Source of the DNA: Heliocidaris tuberculata
Taxonomy: Eukaryota; Echinodermata; Echinoidea; Camarodonta; Echinometridae
Direction: 5' to 3'
NCBI GenBank assembly: GCA_025618425.1
Contig: CM046842.1
Location: 40,396,037-40,460,036, forward strand
Length of the DNA: 64,000 bases
Made by a program: the position numbers and the translations under genes
The notes under the pieces: model-generated
Seen by the model: only the letters and a program-made list of their open reading frames with translations
What the model was told of the DNA's origin: nothing
The model's database searches: none
In this document: in pieces, positions 19,386 through 29,969 of the stretch
Layout: the number at the start of each line of letters is the position of its first letter
How positions within the stretch are numbered: position 1 is the stretch's first letter

Positions 19386-22300
19386 GACCTGCGGATAAAG
19401 GGCACTCTGCAGGTAGCAATAACTACAATGGCCCAATCAACCTTGCAACCCACCGGGACAGAGATGGACAGCCTAGATATTGTGATGACGAGGGACTCAT
19501 TGGCCCAGTGACTAGTACCACCATTTTGGTAAATAGGCAACAGTGCACTGCACTCCTGGACACTGGCTCCCAAGTCACTACCATATCGTCAGAGTTCATC
19601 AAGCGCCACCCAATCCTACGTAGTAGCACAGTCGGCCTGACAGATGTCAGGATTGAAGGAGCAGGTGGACAACTAGTACCCCACCTAGGCGTCGTGTGGA
19701 TTGATGTACAGATAGAAGCTCTGGGATTAAGGCTTGAGTCTGTCCCTGCTCTGGTGGTTCCAAGGAATAAGGGAAATGACAAAATACCTTGCCTCCTGGG
19801 GACAAATGTCATACGTCCCTTACGAGACAAGCTGCACAGTGAACATGGGCGTAGATTTATGTCTAGGCTGAAAGAGGCATCGACACCATGGTACCTGGCT
19901 TGCCAAATGATGGACGTGGATGGGCTGGATCTGGCAGATCAAGCTGGATGTGTTGGGGTGCTACGATTTGCAGGAAGGAAGCCTTTGGCCATCCCTGCGG
20001 GACACCAACGGGTCATCACAGCCAGGGCTCCCAAAACCACTGCCGATCGTACTTTTGTTGCCCTACTTGAGCAGTACTCCTCCAACCACCCAGTCAAGGT
20101 AGAGACCGGTGTTTGTCTGGTCCAGAATGGAAGAGTCATGGTCAATGTATCCAATCACACAGGACAGAGGGTACTCCTGAGACATAACTCCCCCATAGCC
20201 AAACTGGAAGTAGGAACTGTGGTGAGTGCGACACCAAAGGCAGGAGTTTCAGTCCAATCAGTGGAGTCTGAAGATGACTCAGGGAGCGGCAACACGCCAG
20301 AGGACCTATTGAAGCCGAATGCACCAGCACTCATTCCTGGACTGGATATCCCAGACAAGGGACTTTCTAAGGCACAAGCGGACTCCCTACAGAAATTGAT
20401 CCGCGGAAATACGGATGTTTTCTCAAATGGTTCCCAAGACTTCGGAAACACTGAGACAATTTCCCATAACATCCCCCTTGTGGACTCCACCCCATTCCGT
20501 ATGCCCTACAGAAGAATTTCTCCAGGTGATTTCAATGAAGTACGCAAGCATATCCAAGAGTTGCAGGAAGCCGGAGTTATCCGGCCTAGTAAAAGCCCCT
20601 TTGCATCTCCTATTGTCATAGTACGAAAGAAGGATGGCCAGATAAGAATGTGCGTCGACTACCGGAAGCTCAACTCCCGGACCACGAGAGACGCCTACCC
20701 CCTCCCGAGGATAGACGAGTCACTCGATGCCCTTGGGAAGGCCAAATACTTCTCCAGCCTGGACCTCATGTCTGGATATCTACAGGTGCAAGTGGCTAGG
20801 GAGGACCAAGCTAAGACAGCATTCACTACTCCAATGGGCTTGTTTGAATATACGCGGATGCCATTCGGGCTGATGAATGCACCAGCGACCTTTCAGCGAC
20901 TCATGAATACTGTCCTGGGAGATATGAATCTTTCAGAGGTCCTCATCTATCTAGACGACATCATTGTATTCAGTGAGACGGTGGAGGAGCATATAACCAG
21001 ACTGGAAAGGGTATTCCAGAGGCTGAGGGATCATGGGCTGAAACTCAAACCTAGCAAATGCCATCTCCTGAAGGAGAAGGTAAGCTACTTGGGGCATGTG
21101 GTTTCCAAGGATGGTGTGGCTACAGATCCTGAAAAGGTAGAGTCCGTGAAGACATGGCCAGTTCCTAAGACCAAGCGAGATGTTCGTGGTTTTCTGGGTT
21201 TTACAGGCTACTACCGACGCTTCATCGAGAAGTATGCCTCCATCGCCCGGCCCTTGTTCAACCTACTGGGAGGTAAGCGGACATCAAAAGGGAAACAGCC
21301 CACAGAGCCCTTCTTGTGGACGGAGGACTGCCAGCGATCCTTCGATGAACTGAAGGATAAACTCACCTCAGCCCCAGTTCTTTCATACCCAGACTTCAGC
21401 AAAGGATTTATCCTTCAGACGGACGCCTCGCTGGATGGTCTGGGAGCTGTTCTTGCACAAGAACATGACGGCCAGGAGCGTGTGGTCGCTTATGCCAGTA
21501 GGAGTCTACACCAAGGGGAAACCAAGTATCCAGCACACAAGCTTGAGTTCAAGGCTTTGCACTGGGCGGCAACACAAAAGCTAAAGGATTACGTGTATGG
21601 GCAGAAAGTTACGGCAGTGACTGACAGTAACCCTTTGACTTATGTCCTAAAGTCGGCCAAGTTAGATGCTCATGGACAACGGTGGGTCAGTGACTTGGCA
21701 CAGTGTGACCTGGAGATAGTGTATCGCCCAGGAAAAGCAAACGACAATGCGGACGGCCTCTCTCGCCTTACTCGCGAGAATGTCAGACAGATCCTAGACA
21801 AGGCATCTTCAGTGCAGCTTGACCACAATGCAGATGAGCAGACGTCAAACTGCCACACCGCAAGAGTTGGGGTTATTCAGCCGGAGACAAGATCATCCAC
21901 CAGGGAGAATGGAGATTCGACACCCACCCCTGATGACCCAGCAATTTCCCTACCTTCTGAAATCTCTCTCAGAGACATTCATGGAACTCAACAACAGGAT
22001 GAGGTAATCTGCCAGGTTCGACAATGGATACTGAAGGGGCATAAGCCGACACGACGACAGTGTGACATGCAGCCCAAGCGAGTTAGAAGACTTCTACGGA
22101 AGTGGGGCCAGCTAACCATACTCAGAGATGTTGTCATGTTTCGGCCTGGAAAGAATAATGCTCCCCTTGTCCCCGTCCTCCCTCAGTGTTACAGGAAAAG
22201 AGTACTTCAAGGTGTTCACGATGAGATGGGTCACCTTGGGTATGAGCGAACACTGGATTTAGCGAGGAGCCGTTTCTACTGGTCTGGGTTGCCTTTGGAC

Positions 22301-23344
22301 GTCAAACGGCACATACATCGATGCAAGCGATGTACTTTGAGGAAAACGGTGGAACCCAAAGCCCGTGCACCTCTTATGAGCATTCGCACATCTCGCCCTC
22401 TAGAGTTGGTATGCTTAGACTTCCTAAGCCTTGAGACGTCCATGGGGGGCATCGAAAACATCTTGGTGATTACAGACCACTTTACCCGTCTTGCCCAGGC
22501 CTTCCCTACCCGTGACCAAACATCATCCACCGTAGCCCAGACTCTTTGGAAACGCTACATCCTCCACTATGGAATCCCGGAGCGTATCCATAGCGATCAG
22601 GGGCGGTGCTTTGAATCTGCAGTCATTCAAGAGTTGTGCAGGCTCCTTGGGATGGCCAAGAGTAGGACAACGCCCTACCATCCACAAGGGAATGGCATGA
22701 CAGAAAGATTCAACAGCACCCTTCTCAACATGTTGGGTACTCTGCAGCCATCAGACAAGGGTAATTGGAAGGATCATGTTGAGGCGCTCACCCATGCGTA
22801 CAACTGCACAAAGCACTCCTCAACAGGATTCTCGCCATTCTACCTGATGTTTGCAAGAGACCCTCGCATCGCTGCGGATCTGATCATAGACAGGAATGAA
22901 TCCAATGACGAAAATGGCCAAGAGGAAGAATATGTAGCTAGGCTCCATGCTGCTCTACGAGAAGCATATCAACAGGCCAATCACAATGCCGAGGAGGCAC
23001 GAAGGAAACAGAAGAATAAACACAACAAACGGGCAAGAGAGGTTACTTTCTCAAAGGGGGATATGGTCCTGGTAGCGAACAAAACATTGCGTGGCCGTCA
23101 TAAGATCGCTGACCGGTGGGAGGAATATCCTTACACAGTAGTTAGCAATGTCCCTGGATCTCCTGTCTATGTAGTGAGACATAGCAAGACCGGCAGAGAA
23201 CGAACCCTCCATCAAGATATGCTTACGCCATGTACATTCCCAGCTTCCGAGTCAGACGGGTATGCCTCCAACGAAGATATCGGTGGGGAAGCCGATGATG
23301 ACTCAACCTCAACCTCTAGCGACGACACCCTAATATCTCTCTAG
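19247..23344 (+). CDS. pol: Pol polyprotein: protease, RT, RNase H, integrase
   Basis: The open frame spans 1365 codons; translation is expected to enter it at the frameshift site (19379), so the first ~44 codons are not used. Domains, in residues of the open frame: aspartic protease with DTGSQ at 105-109; reverse transcriptase with YLDD at 568-571; RNase H beginning around QTDAS (Asp726); integrase zinc finger His991, His996, Cys1026, Cys1029; integrase core Asp1058, Asp1117, Glu1153, giving the D-x58-D-x35-E spacing. Then a basic C-terminal tail with a YPYTVV segment like a GPY/F module. PR-RT-RH-IN order defines Ty3/Gypsy. No stop or frameshift interrupts it and all catalytic residues are present. 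Confidence 0.95.
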   Translation: MLYLPPAWTFFQELPTSTSGKARSFTVHYIPQQTRNTSTSPSFKRLRPADKGHSAGSNNYNGPINLATHRDRDGQPRYCDDEGLIGPVTSTTILVNRQQCTALLDTGSQVTTISSEFIKRHPILRSSTVGLTDVRIEGAGGQLVPHLGVVWIDVQIEALGLRLESVPALVVPRNKGNDKIPCLLGTNVIRPLRDKLHSEHGRRFMSRLKEASTPWYLACQMMDVDGLDLADQAGCVGVLRFAGRKPLAIPAGHQRVITARAPKTTADRTFVALLEQYSSNHPVKVETGVCLVQNGRVMVNVSNHTGQRVLLRHNSPIAKLEVGTVVSATPKAGVSVQSVESEDDSGSGNTPEDLLKPNAPALIPGLDIPDKGLSKAQADSLQKLIRGNTDVFSNGSQDFGNTETISHNIPLVDSTPFRMPYRRISPGDFNEVRKHIQELQEAGVIRPSKSPFASPIVIVRKKDGQIRMCVDYRKLNSRTTRDAYPLPRIDESLDALGKAKYFSSLDLMSGYLQVQVAREDQAKTAFTTPMGLFEYTRMPFGLMNAPATFQRLMNTVLGDMNLSEVLIYLDDIIVFSETVEEHITRLERVFQRLRDHGLKLKPSKCHLLKEKVSYLGHVVSKDGVATDPEKVESVKTWPVPKTKRDVRGFLGFTGYYRRFIEKYASIARPLFNLLGGKRTSKGKQPTEPFLWTEDCQRSFDELKDKLTSAPVLSYPDFSKGFILQTDASLDGLGAVLAQEHDGQERVVAYASRSLHQGETKYPAHKLEFKALHWAATQKLKDYVYGQKVTAVTDSNPLTYVLKSAKLDAHGQRWVSDLAQCDLEIVYRPGKANDNADGLSRLTRENVRQILDKASSVQLDHNADEQTSNCHTARVGVIQPETRSSTRENGDSTPTPDDPAISLPSEISLRDIHGTQQQDEVICQVRQWILKGHKPTRRQCDMQPKRVRRLLRKWGQLTILRDVVMFRPGKNNAPLVPVLPQCYRKRVLQGVHDEMGHLGYERTLDLARSRFYWSGLPLDVKRHIHRCKRCTLRKTVEPKARAPLMSIRTSRPLELVCLDFLSLETSMGGIENILVITDHFTRLAQAFPTRDQTSSTVAQTLWKRYILHYGIPERIHSDQGRCFESAVIQELCRLLGMAKSRTTPYHPQGNGMTERFNSTLLNMLGTLQPSDKGNWKDHVEALTHAYNCTKHSSTGFSPFYLMFARDPRIAADLIIDRNESNDENGQEEEYVARLHAALREAYQQANHNAEEARRKQKNKHNKRAREVTFSKGDMVLVANKTLRGRHKIADRWEEYPYTVVSNVPGSPVYVVRHSKTGRERTLHQDMLTPCTFPASESDGYASNEDIGGEADDDSTSTSSDDTLISL
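19373..19414 (+). promoter_or_regulatory. -1 ribosomal frameshift signal between gag and pol
   Basis: The heptamer TTTAAAC at 19373-19379 sits in register with gag as T TTA AAC, two codons before the gag stop. A -1 slip leads directly into the pol frame. Seven bases later a 6-bp stem is possible (ACCTGC at 19387-19392 with GCAGGT at 19409-19414, 16-base loop). Loop bases GGGC (19400-19403) could pair with GCCC just downstream, giving a candidate pseudoknot. The heptamer and frame relation are seen; the structure is inferred. Confidence 0.85.
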
Positions 23345-23400
23345 TTCACTCCTTCTGTTCCTCCATTGTTGGGGACAACAATATTTTAACCGGTGGCGAA

Positions 23401-25308
23401 TGTGAAATGGAAAATGCACCTCTACACTCAATCCTACCCCCCCCCCCCTTATCTGTGAACTAATTACTGTAAGCCATTAATTAATACAAACATGTACATG
23501 TGTACTCAGGATATATTGTTAACATGCACTATCAAACATCAATTTTATGTATCAAAAGATTCATTTGTACACCCTAGAATGCTATTGTGACAATATTCCA
23601 GTTTCTTGATACTATCATTCCTGCCCATTTCCAACTAAAGGCATCTCACCCCAATGGTATGTAAACATTGCTGACCACATCCCTTCGTAGATAGTTTATG
23701 TGCTTAACACCCCTGTTGGACCCTTGCTCTTGCTTGAGACAAAGAAAGTTGGATTCATTCCACAACAAGCCAAGCAATAATAAGCATGTGCTCCTGTAAG
23801 ACCAGCAAGAATTAAGTGTGGAATCAAGAATTTTACAGGAGAGCTGTACATCAAAAGTATGTATCAATTATTTCTTTGTATCTATGTTTTATCCTAATTA
23901 TGTTGATGATTGTGATGTTTTCGTTATGAATGTGATTTGAATATTTGTTATGTATGATAAGTGAGGATAGACTTTTGATGTCATTATTATATACTCTATT
24001 AGATTATCGTGATTTTAAAGTACAATTATTGTTTTCCCCTATAACTATAATGGGTATGTTCGATGAGTTCATGTCTGATGCCATTTCACTTGGTTAGAAT
24101 ACTGTAACTGTATGATTGATGTACTTTTAGTCGAGGCAATTTGCTTTCTTGTAGATACAAGCAGGGTTAGTTTTATTATTTTAATACGCCGGGAATACAT
24201 GTGTTTGTTTTCATGGTTTTCATGTATGAAATATACCATTTTGTTAGATTAGTTATATATTCCATCTCAGAGTCCAAGCTCATGTTAATGACTCATCACA
24301 GGGGATACTGTGGCCGTAGTTTACGACCACTGCCCCTATCATTGAGGAATGTCAGGAAAGAGAGAGTGGGCTGTGTTTACACTATAGTTTGTTAGTTAGG
24401 TCATTTAGGCTGTAGGCCTAGCCTATAGAGGTGTGTTCATACGTTCATTTAATCCGGATTAAACTTATGCTGTATTATATACTGTATCATATTTGTAGAT
24501 GAGCTTATAGTTTGTGCTGCAACTGAAGACAAGAGGATCCAGCCTTTGCAGTCACCATTGGAGGTGAATGATTAATGGTTTTCTTTATCCTTGTTGTACT
24601 TTATTTTGTAAATAACTTATCTATTATCCATGTAGCATAATATCATTAGTGCAGTTGGCACATGTTTGGTCTTTTGTTGGATAGAAGTAGGAAAACATAT
24701 AATCTCTTTATTTCATGAGTTGCAAAATAAGTCGTCCTTTTGTGTCACATTTACATATAATGAAAATTATTATGTATTTCAGTTTAAATAGATTCAACTT
24801 AACAAGTAATGTAAAGATATGGCCATTTCGAGAAGATATATTTGGTGTTTTCTATATTCATTTATCTCGTGCAGGATATCTCATTGTAATCCCAATTACT
24901 TTCAAAAGAGCATATATTCAATCAATTGTTCACACGATTTATAAAATGTTGTCTTGTTCTGTACATTCCAATAATACAGATGTTCGTCCAGGTCTACAGT
25001 AACGCGTAACGGTGCTGTGTTGGTTTTCTTTCTTTTAATTTTATGTCTACATATTTTGCTCTGTATTCAACCCACTTATGTTCTATATTCAATATTTAAT
25101 ATACCTCACCTCATTGTCTCTGGACATTTGTTCATTAAAGGTAAAATACTCAATTGGAGTTCGATTTCAAACAATCAAAGTGTTTCACTAATGTCTCTTC
25201 TTTTCCACTAGTTGTCATTTGATCGAATCTGGTTAGAACTTCGATATCTCAGGATATATATCTCCCTTCTATTTCGTAATACCTACTGGACACATTCTTT
25301 AGGTCACA
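23401..25308 (+). repeat. 3' LTR of the Gypsy element
   Basis: Same as the 5' LTR apart from one C in the run at 23437-23448. The sequence before it contains a small inverted repeat (TTGTTGGGGACAACAA, 23368-23383) and no clear polypurine tract. Confidence 0.95.
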
Positions 25309-25554
25309 TACATGTACGTAATGTATACCTGTCGTCGCAGCTAGATACGCAGCGATCGTGTCGCGCGCGCTGCTAATGCGTATGTGAAACAAATCACGTA
25401 CGCGCGCACGACGCCACGGCGAGGTACATGTAAAAAGACCCATTTTATGTCGCCATCGGAGCATGCGTGTCGACATGTCGGCAAAGTCCAAAACCAGTAC
25501 TTTTGTCGCCATAGTGGCGACATCAGGCGTGTCGATACCAGCACTAACCAATAT

Positions 25555-26375
25555 AATCAGCAAAATTTAGAGAAAATACTTCCTTCTACATTTTAGAATG
25601 ATAGAATATCTAATTTCATGCCAGATCCTTCGATAGGATCTTTATCATCCTGATCAAGTGAAATTTTCAGGCTGCTTTTGGTTGGTGATCTTGCTTCCCT
25701 CCTACACACATATGTGCAAAATATCACACACTTGCTATGAGACGCAATTCATTGCGGTATGAAGGTACAAACTGCGAGGTTATCTACAATAACCCGCATA
25801 TGTGTGAGTGACCTGCACAAAGCACCTGCACCTGTAATATGTGGAGAGTCTTTACTATAGTTGCACCCACTCATAGGCCCTTGCCCATGTGGGACTGTGT
25901 CCAACATTCATTGTTGCAGCAGTCAAAAAACAGAATTACAAAAAAAAACAAAAAAAAAAAAAAAATTACTCTAAGCAAGATTTCATTTTCTTAAATTTGC
26001 TCGATTTAATTACCTGATTCAGGGACTCTTCAACTCTTACTGTGCCACAAATTTTGGGGATTCAGAATTGAAAATGATATTTTAAACAATTATTTTCCTC
26101 TCAGCGTCTTCGCTTTTTGGAGAGTACTCATTCAAGGTTCAAGATTACCTGGCCCGGACCTTGCTAAGTTAGGCTACTGATTTCGGCGCTCCGAATTTTC
26201 AATTCAACATGTTCAACTTCAAGGAATTCCTTCCTGCTGGTAGATCTACTCACACCTGGCTGGGGAGTGGCATATGTTAAATAGTTGGTTTGAGTATGTA
26301 CCAGGCCAGGTTTGATATTTCTTTTCACAATTTCACAATGTGCAGACTGCCCTGACAGCACTATATACATGATAT
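25555..26375. other. Non-coding, no gene recognised
   Basis: AT-rich sequence with a short A-rich run near 25940-25965. A segment near 25865-25905 resembles 15270-15300 loosely (CCCACTCA and GGGACTGTGTC blocks), so both may belong to an old repeat. Nothing else can be supported. Confidence 0.4.
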
Positions 26376-26388
26376 ATATCACTCTTAC

Positions 26389-26490
26389 ACAGCATGAATG
26401 AAGCAGTCATCACCGCCCGCCGCCGGCCCCGCCACCCTCCCCCGACGTTTCGGCTGAATGAAGGACCCGGTACCGTACCTCTGACTCGCT
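26389..26490 (-). promoter_or_regulatory. Candidate GC-rich 5' UTR exon/promoter of MRI1
   Basis: The only GC-rich, CpG-containing block in this part (CCGCCCGCCGCCGGCCCCGC around 26413). On the minus strand it ends in a consensus donor (GTAAGAGT, 26388-26381). MRI1 exon 1 is preceded by an acceptor with no upstream first exon in its immediate vicinity, so this block is a reasonable 5' exon. If so, the hAT and Gypsy insertions are in intron 1. This is an inference from position and composition only. Confidence 0.35.
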
Positions 26491-26885
26491 GCCTGAAAAA
26501 GTGAAGGAACTCTTTTTAGGAAGTAAACTGTGCATCAAGTATTACACAAAATAAACCCTACGTCACTAGAATTTAAAATTTTGAAGCATTAAACAGGGTC
26601 ACTTGCCTTTTAATATACGGTCTAAATTCAGAAGTTATTATTAGTGCCAAGCTGGTGATAATTCTGGGTAGCGAGCCCTCTTTCTTGTTGATAAACACGA
26701 CACACGTGTACGGCCGGCCGGCTACTAAACGCAAATCCCTGTTTGCTGCCAGCTAGGGGCCTATTTTGGAAAGTACCTTCAATCCGATGTAATTTTAGGA
26801 TTTTTTCTTGTAATATTTTTGCGATGCTGATTTATAATTATGTTGTCATTCACCGATTCACGCACTATAAAAAAGATTGCTTTAG

Positions 26886-26886
26886 G

Positions 26887-26926
<40 letters not shown>

Positions 26927-26962
26927 AGTGTGTGTGAGTGGGTGTGGGGGGGGGGGGAATGA
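26886..26962. repeat. (TG)n microsatellite and poly-G
   Basis: About 20 TG repeats from 26888, then a GTGTGAGTG block and a G run at 26947-26957. Confidence 0.95.
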
Positions 26963-26984
26963 ACTATCTAAATCAAACCAAATT

Positions 26985-27700
26985 AAATCAAATCAAATCA
27001 ATTCAAATCAAATCAATTTATTGAATTAAAATCCACAATTTGTGATCATCATCAACAAACAAATACGGAGGAAGATTCAAAATAGGTTACAGATGATCAA
27101 AACGAAACTTCATTAACTGAAAAGCAAAATAATAACAAAACAAGAGTAACAAAAGGAGAGGAAACTACAATGTTATAACCAGGAAAATGCAATTTAACGT
27201 GGGCCTCCTAACACTTCCTACTTTTACAGATAATTTACCTATTTTGAGTCTGTATTATTTCTTATTCTTTCGCCGTACATATTACTGATGGATATTGACA
27301 CAAATATATGTAGTCCCTATACTCTGCATTAGATATTTAAACATTTTTAGTTCGCTCATAATTCTCTTTAAATGAAGGTACTATGGTATATGTGTTATGA
27401 AATAGTTTTTTCTCTTTGTTCTTTGTACGATGGACATCGCATAATAAAATGAAAGTCAGTTTCTACGTCCGATTGGCAGGTGGGACATAAACGTTTACTA
27501 ACTTCTAAATTTTTGTGACGTCCCTGTTCAATCATTTATTGCTTATTCTTATTTCTTAGATAGTTTTTAATATGTGACCTGTCTATATCTAATAATAAGT
27601 ATTTTTCTAGGTTATACGTATATTTCAGGTCCTTTTAAGAATCATTTGAACGAAAGCATGTGAAATCCACTTTCGTCATAGAATCCTCAGTTGCCACTCT
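26985..27700 (-). pseudogene. 3' remnant of a non-LTR retrotransposon
   Basis: Read on the minus strand, the segment around 27430-27530 encodes KRLCPTCQSDVETDFHFIMR followed by CPSYKEQRE. This is the C-x2-C...H...C motif found at the C terminus of many LINE ORF2 proteins. Downstream frames are broken by several stops. The 3' end runs into a (TTGAT)n-like tail at 26985-27020, typical of a LINE end. It is a dead, 5'-truncated copy. Confidence 0.65.
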
Positions 27701-27940
27701 CTGTCATTGGTATGACGGATGGGTCGACTATCTTCATCATCACATTTTCATTTTCTTGTATGTTGTATGTTGATGAAGGAATACAATTGTTTCCTACAGG
27801 TTTTGTGTAAGAAAAATGCATTATGCAATCATATCATATGCACGTGAGATTAAATGTTTTCTTTAGAAAAAGTGTAAATTTATATTTCTTTTCAGTAAGC
27901 CTATAGGGCAAATGGGAGAGAACCTCTAATGACAGACCAG

Positions 27941-28261
27941 GGGGTGTTTCATAAAGCTGTTCGTAAAGTTACGCATGACTTTATGAAGGAATTAAATATG
28001 ACAAGCTAAATGGGATGTTCAATCATTTTTAACTGCATCAACTAAAGTTGAACTGTGCAGATGTAGATTAACATTCTTATTATAACAAACATTTTTAACG
28101 CAAAGTATATTTTTTGCCATAATTTAATTGAGGTTATGGGAAATACAGTCACATTTTGTTAAATCATCAGGAAACAACTTTGGGCATCATATCTGGCACT
28201 TCATATTCAAGTCGTTCATAAAGACATGCGTAACTTTACGAACAGCTTTATGAAACACCCC
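27941..28261. mobile_element. Foldback MITE, TSD CCAG
   Basis: Inverted ends of about 45 bp: GGGGTGTTTCATAAAGCTGT at left and its reverse at right (ACAGCTTTATGAAACACCCC). CCAG flanks both sides (27937-27940, 28262-28265). The interior is non-coding. It is a non-autonomous DNA transposon of undetermined superfamily. Confidence 0.85.
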
Positions 28262-28519
28262 CCAGTTTGTGTTTGATCAATTACAACTTCGAAAATTCAT
28301 AACTTTCTTACTTCTTATCGGATTTTGCTCAAACTTCCATTCTACTGTTTCGTTAATCTCCTTCTTTTTTTAAAACCAACTTGATATTGAAATTAATTAA
28401 TATTAATATTGTCTTCGATCCTCACACAGTCTCGTGGTGTAGTGGAGAAAGCAGTGATGTAGCTAAGGGGGACGAGGGCATATGCCCCAATCAAATGGCA
28501 AAAAAGAGCGAGAAAAAAA

Positions 28520-28760
28520 AAATAGAAGAGAGTGAGAGAGAGAGAGAGAGAGAGAAAGGAGGAAAGGGAGCGTGAAAAAAAAAAAAGACGATATACGACC
28601 TCTCCCACAGCCTCGACCTAATCAATGGCCTTGCTGATATTATCATCCCCCGATTAAAACCAGTGCCCCCACTCAAGACTGAGGCCGTTACCCCTTCAAT
28701 ATCGGTATCCACGCTTCGCCACTGAGTGCAGGAAGCCTCCGTCTTAAATGGCATATCAAC
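28520..28760. repeat. GA microsatellite and surrounding low-complexity sequence
   Basis: (GA)n at 28528-28555 with poly-A tracts either side. CAGTGATGTAGCTAAGGGGG at 28451 and CGCTTCGCCACTG at 28713 look like diverged hAT-type ends, but no target duplication is visible. Confidence 0.5.
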
Positions 28761-28761
28761 A

Positions 28762-29386
28762 GCACAACTGGATTTCTGACTATTTTATGCCAGCGTGCCG
28801 TTTGCGCTTTTAACATCTTTCTGGTATAGCACTCCTCTACGTGACATAATCTTTGTTTTGTAACACACTCTCACCAAAAAAATCGGAAATTGTTAAAGCG
28901 TGTTTGATGAGCTATTTATATCGATTTTCTGTTACCTCAATATCTTCGCTCTTGACATGCTTGATGTGTTATTTATCTGTTTATGACTAAAAAAGAAAGC
29001 GTCCGAAGGAGGTGTTATATTATAACCTATTGCTATATACCTAATGGATTGGTTTATGAATAATTTTTTTGGTGTTTCTAATCAGCTTGGAAAGGACGTT
29101 GTAAAGGAAAATGTGTCATGAGCTAATAATCGCTCCCTAATGCGCTGGATTTTGAATTTTATATAAGGAAACGTGCCTGATTAGATAAATTGATCATCGC
29201 TACACGATGCGTTGGTTTATGATTTTTTTTTTTCATTTTTTTAAAACATCGGATTTTAAAGGAAGCATGTCTCTAAAGCTAACGCAATAATCGCTACCTA
29301 AAGCCTAGTTTACAGAAGGCGTCATTTCATCTGCGTCATTCCCTGCGCTAATCAAGCACGTGAAGGTAATTAGCCCACCCATAGAC
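28762..29386. other. Non-coding, no gene recognised
   Basis: AT-rich. No supported exon, repeat or element end. Confidence 0.5.
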
Positions 29387-29389
29387 CAG

Positions 29390-29526
29390 GGGAGCGTTTC
29401 ATCAAGCGTTTAGTCAGTGACTTTTATCCGACAACTGTTATAAGCTACTGAAATCCTTGCATCTGATTGGCTGAGAGCAAATTTGTCAGTAAAAATCACT
29501 GACAAAACGCTTGATGAACCGCTCCC
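29390..29526. mobile_element. Small foldback MITE, CAG flanks
   Basis: 137 bp with inverted ends: GGGAGCGTTTCATCAAGCGT at left, and ACGCTTGATGAACCGCTCCC at right. CAG on both sides may be a 3-bp target duplication. An inner pair (AGTCAGTGA and TCACTGAC) is also inverted. Confidence 0.8.
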
Positions 29527-29533
29527 CAGTAGG

Positions 29534-29691
29534 CAGTGGCGTATCTACGGGGGGGGGGGGGGGGGAGCATCAAAACTCTTTTTCACGTAGTGCCATCATT
29601 TCGAAATTAAAAACGTTCATTAATCTGAGTTTTGTCATGGGGGGGGGGGGGGGGTGCAGATTTGATAGTTTGCGCCAGAGATACGCCACTG
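29534..29691. mobile_element. hAT-type MITE with G-run ends, near-perfect 8-bp TSD
   Basis: Ends CAGTGGCGTATCTACGGGGG and, reversed, CAGTGGCGTATCTCTGGCGC. Flanking octamers CCAGTAGG (29526-29533) and GCAGTAGG (29692-29699) match at 7 of 8. CAGTGGCG termini with 8-bp duplications are typical of hAT MITEs. It abuts the previous MITE directly. Confidence 0.8.
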
Positions 29692-29969
29692 GCAGTAGGT
29701 CAAATAAATGTTTCAACTGTTCTTTTTGCATTCACTTATTTGGGACGATACTACTTTCTCATGGCGAGTCAAAGATTTGGGGCCTTTGATATGCTTCAAT
29801 CCACGTGACGAGCACAGCCATTCGTTCGCTAGCGTGGCTAGACATTCCCGACGCACCCGCACACAGACACGCACGCGCCCAATAACCCACACATATCCAT
29901 TTAGTATCTTTACCTAAAAAGGTCACGCAGTATCTTCACATTTGCTCTTAGCAATCATTTTATAACAAC

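Larger units (their letters stand above)
16205..25308 (+). mobile_element. Intact Ty3/Gypsy LTR retrotransposon, 4-bp TSD TACA
   Basis: 9.1-kb element with TG...CA long terminal repeats of 1909 and 1908 bp, flanked by TACA at 16201-16204 and 25309-25312. The LTRs differ only in the length of a C run as far as I can compare by eye, so the insertion is young. Internal order is LTR, tRNA-Phe primer site, gag, -1 frameshift signal, pol, LTR. No env-like third ORF fits between the pol stop (23344) and the 3' LTR. There is no obvious polypurine tract before the 3' LTR. The element is visibly more GC-rich than its flanks, as expected of a recent arrival. All open frames are intact, so it may still be mobile. 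Confidence 0.95.
15352..25546. mobile_element. Old hAT element, split by later insertions, TSD ACCAATAT
   Basis: Perfect 8-bp duplications ACCAATAT at 15344-15351 and 25547-25554 flank inverted ends TAGTGCTGGTATCGGCATGG (left) and, reversed, TAGTGCTGGTATCGACACGC (right). Removing the Gypsy insertion (16205-25312) leaves a hAT-like element of about 1.09 kb that itself holds a foldback MITE. Subterminal ATGTCGCCA/GTCGACA motifs recur near both ends. There is no transposase ORF. It lies upstream of the MRI1 coding exons, probably in the first intron. Confidence 0.88.

Noticed and set aside
18305..22530. Many 60-135 residue ORFs within the Gypsy element
   Set aside because: Shadows of gag and pol in other frames; none has a start context or domain.
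23345..23400. env gene for the Gypsy element
   Set aside because: Only 56 bases lie between the pol stop and the 3' LTR.
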